A DNA stretch of 64,000 bases from Ypsolopha sequella (GCA_934047225.1 OW204000.1:16758001-16822000); one strand, 5' to 3'; numbered from the stretch's first letter, positions 33,061 to 45,715 are shown. Numbers and translations are program-made. The notes: generated by a model not told the origin, from the letters alone.

Positions 33061-33546
33061 ACAAAAAATTAATCTTCTAAGACAGTTCGTCCTAAATGAC
33101 ATCCATCCATTCGTAATATTTTATTACAGCTGACACTTTAAAAAATTTAAATTATGTCGCTGTTAGGTCAATTTCTTCTATAAAATTTGGATTTGTCAAT
33201 CCTAAAAAAAAACACAAAACATGGACCTTCAGGGGCTAATGTAATTAGTCTGGTCAAGCCATGCTGGGATCGGTGCATTTCATTCATTCATTTATTCGTT
33301 TATTTTTTATAACGTTTTTTGGAATAAGCATCGTGAACATCCTGTACTTATACTTGCAAATAGCCAGTATGGGAACAATGCTTCGGTTCGGCTAGCCTTT
33401 ATTTCCGCTTATGTGTAGCAAATGAATTTGGAAAGCAGCCGTGAACTTCGGCGCATTTTTTGCGTCGCCAACTAAACGTCACGGTTAGGACGTCAAGCGT
33501 AGGGCGTTATAGACTATTTTAAAAGTACGTTTTTGTGAAATGTGGG
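33061..33546. other. Stretch without recognised features
   Basis: Includes a (cattcatt)n run near 33280. Nothing else is seen. Confidence 0.4.
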
Positions 33547-33969
33547 TTAAGAGGCTATGCGAATTTTATTTTTGTCACTGTCACTCCAAGCGAAAAATCG
33601 CGCAGTGCGAGAGGGGCGGATTCAGGGCAAAAGGGGAAAATGTTGGTTTTATATTTTTATTAAAAAAACTAAAATAGCTGGCAAAATTTCAAATATTAAA
33701 TCTCTAGACATTGTTGAAACACACCTAATAAAATATGTTTGAGTTCTGTATATGGTTCCTATTCGTCAAACGAGGAGAAAAAGTGTTTTTGAAGACCTCA
33801 TTTCAACAATTATTTCTATTGAGGAAAATTTATCCAAACATGTTTTCCAATTTCAAAACCCTAGATTATAAGTCAAAATGCATATACCAGAAACTGATTA
33901 TAATTTTCCGTGTGTTTCACGAAATACACAGAAAAGAAACACCCGTATTTTTTTCGCATATCGCCTTAA
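33547..33969. mobile_element. Family B MITE, copy 4
   Basis: TTAAGAGGCTATGCG ... CGCATATCGCCTTAA. Highly similar to copies 2 and 3. Confidence 0.85.
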
Positions 33970-34296
33970 ACATGATCGTAATTAATTACTGCCTTATAAA
34001 AACTGTTTTGATTCCAATTAATAATCAACGACAAATTCCTTACCTTTCCCAGTTCAAACCGTTTGTAAAATAACACGAGAAAAGCCAACCACATTGTTGT
34101 ATGATTCGGTCTGAATGTTGATTGACAACAACCGGTTTAAAAGAAAACTCTGCTTTCACTTTAAATATTTACTTTGATTTATTTTGTAGAAGCACAATGT
34201 CGTGTAACTTTTTATTGTGAAACTTCTTACATCTGTTGTACCTACCTTTGTTTTCTACAAGTAAATTAAATACGATGAAATGTTGTTGAAATACAT

Positions 34297-34926
34297 TAGG
34301 CGCATCGCTCACAGGTAAGCCGAGGGGCTGTCGAGGCGCTAGGCGCGGGCGTTCAAAAAACTAAAAACGCAACTCCTGTATATTTAGGATCAAATTGTGA
34401 AATTCACTTATATTGAATTATATTAAGGTGTGTTTATTCGAAAACTATTTTGAGATTTTGTTTTAATAAGCCGTATTTTAGAACTTGTGGTCTAAAAAAC
34501 CTCATGATGATGAATATTTCTACGTAAAAGCTGCAACTTCCATTTGACTTCGTGTGACGTCATTTGAGAAAAGGCTGTTTAGAAATGTGTTCTTTAATAA
34601 ATTTATAATTTGCTTCCGTCTTATTTGACAAATGGATGATAGATGAGTAGACAGAGACAGACCACTTTTTTATGCAAGACATCCACAATTGCCTAAAATG
34701 CCACAAGTCACTGAAAATTCTTTAAAACCATAAAACGAAAAAATAATCAAATTATATTATTCCATAATAATGAAAACTACGATCTAACATGGCCTATATT
34801 CTCTAAAAAAAAACTTTTAAGAATTTAGCTATGGGAATGGCTTACGCTCACTGTACAACGAACCTCTACTCTAGCAGTGAGTGCCAGACAAAGAGTACAT
34901 TAGTGCCAGTGAACGATGCGCCTAAC
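34297..34926. mobile_element. Family C element, copy 3, within an inverted-repeat frame
   Basis: The outer boxes ttaggcgcatcgctcac and gtgaacgatgcgcctaa are inverted. Inside, 34432-34850 is an inverted family C copy (aagctgcaacttccattt, tgacgtcatttgagaa). Confidence 0.6.
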
Positions 34927-35996
34927 AAATCAAATATTTTGTTCTATTATTTTGTACAAAAAAAGATATTTTTATGAATATCCGGACGCCGGATTGAAAG
35001 GTCAATTTGTTTACTTAGAGAACTTGAAATAGAGATACACCCGGTTTCGACCCTCTAAGGGTAACGGATATGATACGGATAAAATACACGAGGAAGACTT
35101 TACTCATGTTTTTCTTCTTACTTAGATACTAGTTCACGCTCTCTCGTCATGTAAATAAACTGTAAGTTAATATCTCTAAATAAAATTGTATGCGTTTTCC
35201 TTATCTTATTTATTGCTTATTTTATTATACTTATGTCAATTAGATCCCACTATAGAATGTTAGTAGAGATTACGAGACCGAATCTATGTAGTAAGTTAAA
35301 TGAGTAATTAATTACTTTAAAATAAATGAGAAAGTTATATATTTATTTATAATCATATCTGTGGTAAGATATTGCCTTTTACTAGACGAAGATTTAAGAC
35401 TAACCTAAGCGATTCAAGTAATTAGTTACATTAAATATACCTATGCACATGTAGGTAATCGAGCATGTTTGTAAATAGGTTATTACGCAGAATGACTTTT
35501 AATGTAACCCAGATAATTTAATAGAGTGTAGAAGAACAAAATCTGGTTTTACAATAACCATCCAAAATTCATTTCATCAATTTTAAAAAAAAGTTAGAGT
35601 CACTTTCCGTAAAATCCAAAGAAATCATGGTCACTTGAAGAGAAGACAATAAGATCGCGCGAAGTTTTTTTGTCGTTGATCCCACTATACATTTTATTTT
35701 TGAGTTACACTTTTTATATATATTTTTTCTTTTTTTTACATTTAAAATGTGTTCTACTAACGTTTCTTAATAACGTCTAAAACTATCGTGATTTGGTTAA
35801 AAGCATAATCCGTGGTTAAAAGTCATCCACTATATCGGTATTTTATAATTATAATGCCTTGTTTCACCTATTACAACCTTCCACATTTATGAATCGAGTC
35901 GATAATTCTCCAAATCATTTACAGTCAATGCCGTTCGTTTTTGGAATGAACTTTCGCAAACACTCGGACATTTTTCTTTTGTGTCCCCTTTTAGAT
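34927..35996. other. Stretch without recognised features
   Basis: AT-rich; no exon, RNA gene or repeat is recognised. Confidence 0.4.
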
Positions 35997-36325
35997 TTAC
36001 GGCGATATGTAAAAGAAAATACAGGTACTTCTGTGTATTTTATGAAATACACGGAAAATTGTATTCAATTTCTGGTATATGCGTTTTGACTATATAATCC
36101 AGGGTTTTGTTTTTGGAAAACATGTTTGGGTTAATTTTCCTCGATAGAAGTAATTGTTGAAATGAGGTCTTCAATTCAAACGCACTTTTTCTCCTCGTCC
36201 GACGAATAGGAACCATGTACAGATTGTACAGAACTCAAACATATTTTAAAAAATGGGTTTCAACAGCATCTAAAGCTTTTTTTTTATAAAAATATAAAAT
36301 TAACTTTATTCCCTTATAACAAAGA
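35997..36325. mobile_element. Family B MITE, copy 5, truncated
   Basis: It starts ttacggcgatatg, so the TTAA is mutated to TTAC. It follows the family B interior as far as aatataaaattaacttt and lacks the gcccctctcgcactgcg end. Confidence 0.7.
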
Positions 36326-36666
36326 CCATTCTTTTGAGCGTTCCCTACTACGTCACAAAGATATTTTCGCTACCTGCGAATCGCAAGCTGGGATGTACTG
36401 TACTTAGAAGATTTGCTTGGAACTCAGGTAGTCGAACGATGATTACATTTGTTCGGAGTCACGTCTTGGAACTCTCAACTTTCTATTTCTAAATAATCCA
36501 CGTGTGGGTGTTGTTGCATCCATTCAATTTTAGGATTCGATCTAATATTAAAATCGTTCACTCACAATTAAATTTAAAAAATCGCTCCATGTATGAGAAT
36601 TAAAAACTTTAAAGCTGCGTGAGAAAGCAACCACATAATTTTGTTTTAAAAATTAAAAAGTAACGT

Positions 36667-37070
36667 TTAAGGCGATATGTTAAAAAATACGGGTGTTTCT
36701 TTTCTGTGTATTTCATGAAATACACGGAAAATTATAATCAGTTTCTGATATATGCAGCTTGTCTATATAATCTAGGGTTTTGAAATTGGAAAACATGTTT
36801 GGATAAATTTTCCTCGATAGAAATAATTGTTGAAATGAGGTCTTCAAACACACTTTTTCTCCTCGTTTGACGAATAGGAATCATATACAGAACTGAAACA
36901 TATTTTATAAGGTGTGTTTCAACAGTATGTAGAGATTTGATATTTGAAATTTTGCTAGCTATTTTAGTTTTTTTTTTTTAATTATAAATTAACATTTTTC
37001 GCCCTCTCGCACTGCCCGATTTTGCGCTTGGAGTGACAGTGACAAAAATAAAATTTGCTTAGCCTCCTAA
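36667..37070. mobile_element. Family B MITE, copy 6
   Basis: TTAAGGCGATATG ... TTAGCCTCCTAA. One terminal TTAA has changed to CTAA. A short deletion removes the ccgcccct stretch. Confidence 0.8.
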
Positions 37071-39439
37071 AGGGGTGGCTAGTGGAAAATACGAAAAAGT
37101 TTAGAACGAAATAATTTCTGACAGTACAACTTTAAAATTCCCATAACTTTTTAATTTGTAGAGATATTTTTATGATTATTTCATATTTTTGTTTAATTTT
37201 ACTTGAATTTTTATATTTAGGTAGTGTTCCAATACGCCTGGGTAAATGTAAAGTTTACTTTGTTCAAAATGAAAGAGATAAGACTAAGACGGAATCTATT
37301 TACTAATCGTTTTGGAACGACCACTTTGTAATGGCAGTTTAGTTACGTGGCAAAGGAATATTTTTTTGTTTATGTATCACTATTACCAAAATAAAATAGC
37401 TTTACAAGTCATTCCGACGAATTCTATAACTCAGAAACAAAAAATGGCGCGTAATGTCAAAGTGAAAATGTACCCCTGAATTTACGGGGTGTAAAATTTA
37501 ACTATCAAAAGTGATTTTTACATTTCTGACAAGGTTTATGAACAACTTCGAGAATTGTTTGGAGCTGTTCGTTTTCACTCGGGTGGTTGTGGTACGGGTG
37601 ACAGTTAATTTTTGCCTTTACCTCGGCGTCTAGGAACGCAACCTTACTCTAAAAAAAGCATTTGGAAACTTCTTTATTGAAGTACACTTAACGTGTCTCG
37701 AAAATAAAATTGGCAAGAATCGTGCTCGTGTTGTATCTCTTTAACTTTTTATTACCCTTTTGTTACTGGACTGCAATATAAAGTTACGACACATATACTG
37801 GAATAGCTAATGTACTAATTTGTTTCAGGGATTATATGAACATTTCGCTGCCTGTCTGTCCGTGGCTTTATCGAGTAAGGAACCGTCTTTTCATTCAGAT
37901 AACTTCTTAGCTTTTCTTATGGCACTAACGTCATATAATAATTTCAAACCATGATATATTGGTTTATTACAGTATGATGCTAAACACCGGATGGTTTTAA
38001 ATTCTTGAGCTACATTTAGTTAATGTAATGACGGTTTGGTGAACGCTATATAAAATGTATTAATAAACTTTGACTACCACTGAGGTTTATTTTTATTTAC
38101 AGTTTTATGAACGATTTCCTGACGATTCTGCGTCAAGTCATCTCCAGAAACATCTGCTTTTAGACTTTCTTATGTAATTCGACCTTATTGAGGTGAGCCT
38201 TCGTGTATACTCGTTTTACTGCTTTGCTAACTAACAAAGGGCCGGCTGCCCTTGACGTTTCAAGATTGATACTCTTGAGCAATATTGTCAAAACTCTTAA
38301 TTATATTTATTTTGTGGCTGTCATTCGTATAGCGCGTGTACAGCAAGGTTGCCCTCTAATCGACAATTACAAAGCCCTACGCATGTTGCCCCTCTGCCCT
38401 CGGGGTGATCATCATATCAGAGGTCTATTTTTATCAATACAAGTTTCACTTTCAATTTGTTCTTGTGATATTATTGTTGAGTTTAGTAATTGGTTGTGAT
38501 ATTTGGAGTTTATTGTTTGAGTCGCTTTGTTGCTCAAGTCTCACCCGCAAAGGTTTCTTTTAAAGAATTATTACTATCCCAAAATTAATGAATGCTGCCA
38601 AAGTTTACAAAAAATAGCATTTCTACAAGAAATTCTTTACCCAGGATTGCAGATCTATGTGCTGTTTATCTTGCTTGTCCTAAAGTATTGACTTCCAGTC
38701 TTGACTCGCCATCAATCAATCAGCACTGTCGACTTCATAGCTTAGTATATGGTCATAAAAGCCATATTGCTTTAGGGCATTGATCTACAGAAGATTAGGT
38801 TGGTATGTAATAAATTTGTAGTGGAACTAGTACTTCAGGGGCGTCTCCAGGGTGTAATATAATGTCTACTGCGCCCGCGCACATAAATTCTGCTCGAGAA
38901 ATAATAACTTAAGTGCAGACACACAAGTTATGCAGCTGTAAAGGTAATCTATTCGGTTATCTTCTCGATAAAAGTTAATCATAGACTAAACTTGAAATGT
39001 TGAAGGTTGTTTAAAACTGATCGGTTATTTATAAACAAACAAGAAGCCGTGCGAAAGTCTTGTATAGTTAAGGCGGGGTTCTCCCAATATGTCTCTTTTC
39101 AAACTCATTTTAAATTGTGAAATTGTAAAATATATGTCATATTTCACTCTTTGATCTTAATATTTCGGCCGTTCGATACGCGATTACTTATATTAAATAA
39201 AATTGCAAAGATACCTAGGTCTAAACTATGTTCTAAATACCTATAATTTCGTTTGAGTTATATTAGGTTTTTGGCAATAAGACTTATACTAAAATAAACG
39301 TTGTACAAAATGAGATATAAAACGGCCGTCATATTAAAACCCATCCTTCTCATTCTGAAATAATAAATAAAAACACTTTGAAATCGCGAGATTTCTGAGT
39401 GGCCCGCTTTCACTAAGCGTTAGAGCAGGAACAATTTCT
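37071..39439. other. Long stretch without a recognised gene
   Basis: Around 37850 a ctgtctgtccgtggcttt box suggests a decayed copy of the (TCTG)n repeat. A 98-codon ORF at 38203-38499 has no domain and is probably chance. Confidence 0.4.
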
Positions 39440-39640
39440 CCGGATACCCTCGCCTTAAGGCGATTACCGTCGCCAAATTAGCAGCTCGATGTTTGTCTGT
39501 ATGAATATCGACGGAAACGACATTGAAATAACGTTCAAATCAGTGCACAATGCGTGGTGGCCGTTACGACGCTCGCTGCATCCTTGAAAGGGCAAAATAG
39601 GAGAAAACAATACTTTTCACATGGGCGTCATTGTAAGATT
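39440..39640. repeat. Repeat family G, copy 3 (inverted)
   Basis: agcagctcgatgtttgtctg and cagtgcacaatgcg match the reverse complement of the 21.8 and 22.5 kb copies. Confidence 0.6.
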
Positions 39641-40137
39641 GAATAATTCTATGTTATATTTATAGCTATCAAGTTTATCTATTTATCAAAGCATAAATGA
39701 ATTAAATCACCTAAGCCGCTTAGGAGCAGTAGGAAATTCAAGCCAAAAAAACACCATTCAGTTGAAACAATTTTTCATATAGAAGTTTTGGTGGTACGAA
39801 AAAGAAAAATGTTGTATATGTTGTCCTAGAGTTGATAATCCATAATACATTTTTTCAATATTTTTGGTTAGGCCATAAAAGAGGAGTAGGCTTTAGAATG
39901 TACCCATTTGGCGATATTAAGGGCCTTAAGGGAAGAGGGTCAGATTTTTGTAGACATAAAAAAAGATTTATCGTGTCATTTTATACGCTAATGCATGAAA
40001 TCAAATTAAAATTACTATAACTTCCTATCAATCTTGAAATTTCGGGTAATCATCATAAAATACAACTAAGTCAGTCAACTAAATCTTGTGTCCTTTCTTA
40101 TCTAACATAACAACTTCTTTTTCTTGCATTTCAAATA

Positions 40138-40235
40138 GTACATTACGATACGAGAGCGATGAAACGTTTTCTGACGAGTGTGAGTTGCAGCGTGCGTAAA
40201 GCGGTCATTTTACGCACAGTGTGCTATAAACATAT
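40138..40235. repeat. Repeat with gtgcgtaaa hairpin, copy 2 (inverted)
   Basis: cgatacgagagcgatgaaac gttt and gcgtgcgtaaagcggtcatt are the reverse complement of 3017-3180. Confidence 0.55.
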
Positions 40236-40599
40236 TTAAACATAAAAATGCAGTAGTTTAGTAAGTATGTAGGATATGTAACATAGAAAACGTTAACAGC
40301 AACTCGAAATCACGGTAATAAGTTACCGTCCACAGTATTTTTGCCTGTATAGCTCATGAATTTGCTAGTGCAACGGTAAGAGTACCTATATTTTGTAGCT
40401 TTTGTTTTCGTAAGGCTGATCACAAGTGTATTTGACGATCAATATATTTTTGGAATAAACAAAATCGTCAGGCCGCACATCTAACAAAACACTGGGCGAA
40501 ATATTCAACAAACAAAAATAAAATGTTGGTTTGTTATCAAAGAAACCTTCAAATAATTTATACTGTAAGGTGTGACTCCTTGATGGAACTTCATTCTAA

Positions 40600-40792
40600 C
40601 ACTAATCAAAGTTTTCTTGTACGGGTTCCACTATTTTATTTCCTTAATTATTACGACTAGTTTCGTCTATTTGACATCGTCGGGCTGATTGGAATAGGTA
40701 AACAGTGATCATTCAACAGTGATAGACGAAACTAGTCGCAATAATTAAGGAAATAAAATAGTGGAACTCGTATAAGAAGACTTTGATTAGTG
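40600..40792. mobile_element. Palindromic MITE
   Basis: cactaatcaaagttttctt and gactttgattagtg are inverted. Long pairing runs through cactattttatttccttaat and ctagtttcgtcta. The loop is about 45 bp. Confidence 0.85.
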
Positions 40793-41039
40793 AAAGAAAC
40801 CTTCATTAATTGAAGAAAGCATACTAGGTACAAATGATCGAACTGCAAAAAATTGCTTCTTGGAAATACCTAGGTAGTTACCGGCCGGTTTATGACGATC
40901 GAATTAACTTTAAATATGAAAATTTATTAGTGTTGTGTATGTTAATTAGTTTTGCTTAAGTAATTTCATTTTTAGTGATGTGACGTATGTGTATTCGTAA
41001 AATGATAAAAATAACGTCCCCACGACAACCGCTGATGAT

Positions 41040-41207
41040 AATGGTACCGATTCGGTGAAGCACATTTTAACTTATTTGACAGGACTAAACTAAGTTTAAA
41101 CGTTCTGTCCTTGTCTTTTCTATAAAGAAAGAAAAAGACAGGGCGCTTAAAATAAGGTTAGTCCTGTCAAAATAAGTTAAGACGTGTTATGCCGAATCGA
41201 TACCAAT
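41040..41207. mobile_element. Family A palindromic MITE, copy 6
   Basis: Ends aatggtaccgattcggtg and tgccgaatcgataccaat. 168 bp with well-preserved arms. Confidence 0.85.
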
Positions 41208-41309
41208 AGCTTATTGACAGATAAAGCTAAGAATAAAAATTATTTTAACCATTCATAAAATATATGTAACCTATTAGTATGTAGTATATAGGATGGGATT
41301 TGGTCGGCC

Positions 41310-41610
41310 GCCTGGATTCGTGCTGGGGGCTCGGTTGGTGATCATTGAACCTTGTTCCTGGTCCCTGGCCGGGTCTCCGGTATGGGTTCGGGCGGCTGAT
41401 TGGATTTTACCTTGTATAATATATATTTTACCTATCATTTTAATCGTAAATATATTGCTACATAAATTAAATAAACCTTTAAATTAGTTCATGTATATTT
41501 ATTATTTTAATACATATATTTTCTTTATTAGATTAAATTTGACGTGTAAAAAGTGTATATATCTATACCTGCTTTGCAAAATAAACTATTTGAATTTTGA
41601 ATTTTGAATT
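41310..41610 (+). mobile_element. 3' end of a non-LTR retrotransposon
   Basis: gttcgggcggctgattgga, then ctttgcaaaataaactattt and a gaattttgaattttgaattt tail. Same family as the minus-strand copy at 1822-2075. Confidence 0.6.
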
Positions 41611-41903
41611 TTAACGACTACTTTCTTAGAAATATTGTTATTAAAATTCAATGAGACTGATTGCTACAATAAGTACACCTAATAAGTACACCTATCACCA
41701 TTTCACAACGGGTCTCGCTTCAACTGATTTGAGATTCAAATGCAATCACATCTCGGTGCTATGTAATCGTGTGTAATAATGAAATTCAGTTCATAAATAA
41801 CATGAATAATGAACTGCGATCAATACAGCTATGTAAATAAATTACCTTATTGATCAACGCAGGGATCTGATGCTCCAACGATAATTCAAATCCCGGAGAC
41901 GAC
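41611..41903. other. Stretch before a small ORF
   Basis: No gene or repeat is recognised. It ends in a possible acceptor (gatcaacgcag, ending near 41862). Confidence 0.35.
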
Positions 41904-42101
41904 ATGGATCCGCCACCTTATTCCGTAATACACAAGTTCTTGAATATATCACTACAGGGTGGTATACCACTCAAGTTACTTGCAGTTGGTTACTTTATTG
42001 AACACACATCTGATAAAATGTCACTCGTTTTGAACGTGCTATTGACGATAGTAGCTATATTATGTTTTGTTTCTTATTTTCGATTTCTTTATTTTAGGTA
42101 A
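41904..42101 (+). CDS. Candidate small ORF with PPPY motif and one membrane segment
   Basis: The 65-codon ORF begins MDPPPYSVIHKF in an acceptable start context (gacATGG). It ends with a hydrophobic stretch (residues about 40-62, VLNVLLTIVAILCFVSYF) and a basic residue. The sequence ttttag|gtaata overlaps the stop, so it might instead be a first coding exon with a splice donor at 42098. PPPY would be a WW-domain ligand if real. A GC-rich island follows at 42188. No homologue is recognised, and a chance ORF is quite possible. Confidence 0.22.
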   Translation: MDPPPYSVIHKFLNISLQGGIPLKLLAVGYFIEHTSDKMSLVLNVLLTIVAILCFVSYFRFLYFR

Positions 42102-42187
42102 TACATTTATTATTTATTTTATGTTTAAAATTTTATTTATTTAAGCGGGTAGTTTAACATAAATAATTATTAAAGGAGAGTGTGAAG

Positions 42188-42300
42188 ACACGCGGCCGCA
42201 CCGAGCCCGCGCTGCATGCGAGTGAGACGAGCGCCCCGCGGATGCCCGCTCATTCCGCGGCGCCGGCGCACCCCAGACGACACCAATTTGAGGCATCCAC
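42188..42300. other. GC-rich island
   Basis: More than 70% G/C by eye (cgcggccgcaccgagcccgc and onward, then ccgcggcgccggcgcacccc) in DNA that is otherwise strongly AT-rich. A moderately GC-rich tract at 42405-42500 follows. Candidate promoter or non-coding first exon, for example for the phosphatase-subunit gene. Confidence 0.4.
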
Positions 42301-42499
42301 TATTTACCACTTAATCAGTATTTGTTTGTCTTAAGGTTATGACAGTCAGAAGCTGATAATCTGTCGATCCCGACGATAATATTTACATGTTAAAACATGC
42401 TGTTACGAATACACGACCACGACCACGTCGCAAGCCACGCGTTCCGCACGCGCCGCCTGCATGATGTCTTTGGTCTTGGCTGCGCGTTACCGAACGTTA

Positions 42500-43030
42500 G
42501 TCGATAGACAGGAATCCACATCGAACGTGTGAATACTAAGACGATATGCCAAGTTATTTGTTTGGTGTTTTTCATTGACCTTTATCTAAGCATGTAATGT
42601 ATGAAGCGAGGTAATCGATTTTATTTGACTGTAAAACACCTGTATAATATTTTTTAATCACATCGGATGATCGGAATAAATGAAAGTGCTTTTCCGTTTT
42701 TTCAGCCCTATTGGTACAACGTACAATTTTCCGAACTTTCTAAACCGCAGAACCAGCTATCTACACGGATAAAAAATCTTATACCGCCTGAGTTTTCTTG
42801 TACGAGGCAAGTATGACATATGGGACTTGTTTTCTGCAAAAGACGCGCAAGATCTTTTAATTGAATTATCTTTAATAATTTTGTTATTTTTTTTAGACGG
42901 TAACGAAATTTTTTATTTAAAAGGAACTTAAATAACATGATTGAGGCACTTAAATAACGTAAATAAAACTAAATTATAAATAATACTTAAAATAAACACT
43001 AACTACAAAGTAAATAAAAGTATAAATATA
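42500..43030. other. Stretch without recognised features
   Basis: AT-rich. It may include the 3' tail of the LINE fragment that follows on the minus strand. Confidence 0.4.
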
Positions 43031-43236
43031 CTAAATTAAATGAAAAATATTATTTAAATCGCTGCCGCAGGAGAGGATCCCCAGCAGGCTGGTGGCGTTA
43101 CCCTGTTGGATTGAAAGGCTAATCCGCTGTCCGAGGTAAGCCCCAGCCCGCCGATCAACAGAAGCGTCGACCAGGCGCGAGGATATTTCTTGGAAAAGTC
43201 GTCGCGCTTCTGGGTCTCCCAAGGGTTTCTACCACA
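43031..43236 (-). mobile_element. L1-like LINE, C-terminal fragment
   Basis: The minus strand encodes GDPEARRLFQEISSRLVDA, then RAGAYLGQRISLSIQQGNAT and SLLGILSCGSDL. This resembles the C-terminal tail of LINE ORF2 proteins common in Lepidoptera (AYLGQRIS / QxGNA pattern). It is 5'-truncated at about 43236. Confidence 0.6.
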
Positions 43237-43419
43237 AAAGGCACAAATATGTAGCCATCTTTTATCTTATTTTAAAACCAATCAAGAGAGCCAAAACAGT
43301 TTTGGACTTGAAAAACTGAAAAAAACTACTTGTGTTTTTTTTTGTCATTAGTATAACTTTCAAATAAAATTCTTACAAAACTAATGGATAGGTATTATCA
43401 TAAAAAATTATTTTCTATA

Positions 43420-44905
43420 ACGACCCTTCGGGGTTCAAATGTAGTAAAAGCCAAAACACGATTTTTCAGGAGAGCCAAAAAACAAAATTTAAAAATTTAT
43501 TTCCTTTCTATCTTTTTTGTTTTTATCGCTACATTAATGTGGTCTATGCCGAACGCAGTCATAGTTTTTTGAGTTCTTCTATCGACAGAAACTTAAAATT
43601 CAGTAGCTATCTTAGTTTAGAAGTTAGCATGGCTTTTACTACAAAAAAAATGATTTTGACTGGCTTTTAAAACAAAATTCGTCACCTAAGGAGCTGCACG
43701 GTTTGTTGTATCGTTGTCTGAGTACAAATTTTTCGAGCCTTTTTATGTAGTATATGACACGGTTAGTTATGTCACATTGTAGTATATTGAAGTAGAAACA
43801 TTGGAAAGCTCATAAAAATCATTTGAAATCAATCATTACACTGTTCTATTTAAATGAAACCGCAATAAAATAGTATCAAAATTAACAAAAAAATTAACTC
43901 ACAAACTTTGAGTAGTTGAAGTAAAATATAATGTCGTTTTATTTAAATTAGTGAGACTCACGCAGCATTGAAGCAAAAAAAAAAACTATTTATAATAATA
44001 AAGTATTTTTAATAGGAATGCAGCAGATACAGTCCTATAAGTAACGATTTTTATTATCACTTAAACAAAAATTATTTGCTACATAGGAAAACAGCAGAAT
44101 TAGTGCTATAGCTATCATTTTTATTAATCATCAGTCTTTTCTTAATAGGAAAACAGCAGAACCAGTCTTATAGGACTTATAAGTAACAATTTTAATAATC
44201 ATTATATCAATCTTTGCTTCATAGGAAAGCAGCAGATCTAGTGCTATAGTTATCAACTTTTACTAATCACTACATCAGTCTTTTCTCAATAGAAAAACAG
44301 CAAATTCGGTACTATACTATGGTAACAATTTAAAAAATGATTAAATGCATTTATTTAACAGGAAAACGGCAGATTTATTCCTATAAGTAACATTTTTTGT
44401 AGTTACTAAAACAATATTTGCTTCATAGAAAATCGGCAGTTCCATTGCTAAAGCTATCAACTTTTAATAACCACTACGTCAGTGTTTTATTAATAGAAAA
44501 ACAGCAAATCCAGTTCTATATGACTTATGAGTAACAATTTTAATAATCATTACATCAATCTTTGCTCCATAGCCAAGGTAAGAAATGTTTGGCTTTTACG
44601 ACAAATGTTTCTGACTGAATCCTCAATAACTTTTTTGTGTTTGTTTGAAAATGTGGTATCAGCCATGTAGAAAGAAACATTGATTTTACCACATTTAATT
44701 ATGAATTTCAACGTCTTATACAGCATTTTTTTTACAAAATTAGTATTTAGACTGCATAATTTTTCGAGTAGTAAAAGACATTTTTATTAGATTATCAAAA
44801 TTCTAAGTATACAGATCGATAGAGCGCAAAAAACTAAGTAAGATGGCATTAAAAGTCGATTTTGGCCAAAATGGCTTTTACGACAATTGAACCCCGAAGG
44901 GTTGA
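43420..44905. repeat. Inverted-repeat unit enclosing a tandem array
   Basis: cccttcggggttcaaatgta gtaaaagcca at the left is inverted at the right (tggcttttacgacaattgaa ccccgaaggg). The box ggcttttac(g/t)aca also occurs at 43629 and 44591. The unit is about 1.5 kb, has no transposase ORF and encloses the 44013-44569 array. Confidence 0.65.
44013..44569. repeat. Eight-copy tandem array of 62-76 bp units
   Basis: Units start at 44013, 44084, 44146, 44222, 44290, 44359, 44426 and 44494, each near tagraaaacagcaga followed by a ctata box. Units fall into two alternating subtypes: one ends ctttgcttca, the other cttttctcaa. The result is a dimer of roughly 140 bp as higher-order unit. Confidence 0.85.
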
Positions 44906-45715
44906 TAAATTGAAAGCTTCTTTAAAATTATCACAATAAATAATCAGAAAAAATAAAGTATTTAGTATTGTAGTATATTTTTTTCGTGTTGTAAAGTCTG
45001 AAGTGCGTAGAAACTATGCATAAGATCTATCTATCTCTGACAAAATCTAAGCCTATACTTTACCGTTTCATTTTCCTAGATAAGACCTCCGTTACATATA
45101 TTTCAATGTGATATCAGAATATCAGATATTCATTGCAGCCTTACTTGGAGCTAGCGGTACTTTGATAATATCGATAATGTCAACTTGTCGCACTCAGTGA
45201 CTATTTACAAGCGAACTTTCCAGAAGTTAGTGTATTTGAGGGAAAGAAGGTAATAAAACCGTAGACTCGTGATTATTTTATTATTACTTTTATTTCTACA
45301 ATAATAGCATATTCACATATAACCGAATAGCAGATTTTTATACCAAGCAGAGAGGCATATTTCATCAAGTGTTTGGAGCCCGCAATAAATCCTGTTCAAA
45401 TTATGCAGTTTAATTTTGAAATAAATATGTTATGTTTAAAAAACAAAAATGCTAATATGAAAATATTTTCACACTACTAGATACTACCTATATTAACTGT
45501 GATATCTACTACCTTTTTATAGATAAATAATATTTTCAACTCACTAGATCGAAAAGCGCGCCTTTGTTGCTTAAAATCAGTGAGCAAAAGTAAATTTTAC
45601 TCACTGAGTAAAGAAAAGTGTGAATTGACATTTGGTGTGTATTTTATTGGCTCACGAAACAAGGGGATAGCAAACATCAGCATGTTATCGCTTTCACTCT
45701 ATGAAGATTCCATAC
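44906..45715. other. Stretch without recognised features
   Basis: AT-rich with nothing recognised. Confidence 0.4.

Noticed and set aside
33735..34073. 112-codon plus-strand ORF
   Set aside because: Most of it is the family B MITE; a similar chance ORF appears in other copies of the same element.
44013..44569. CRISPR-like array
   Set aside because: Units of 62-76 bp vary throughout with no conserved-repeat/unique-spacer split, and the DNA is from an animal nucleus.
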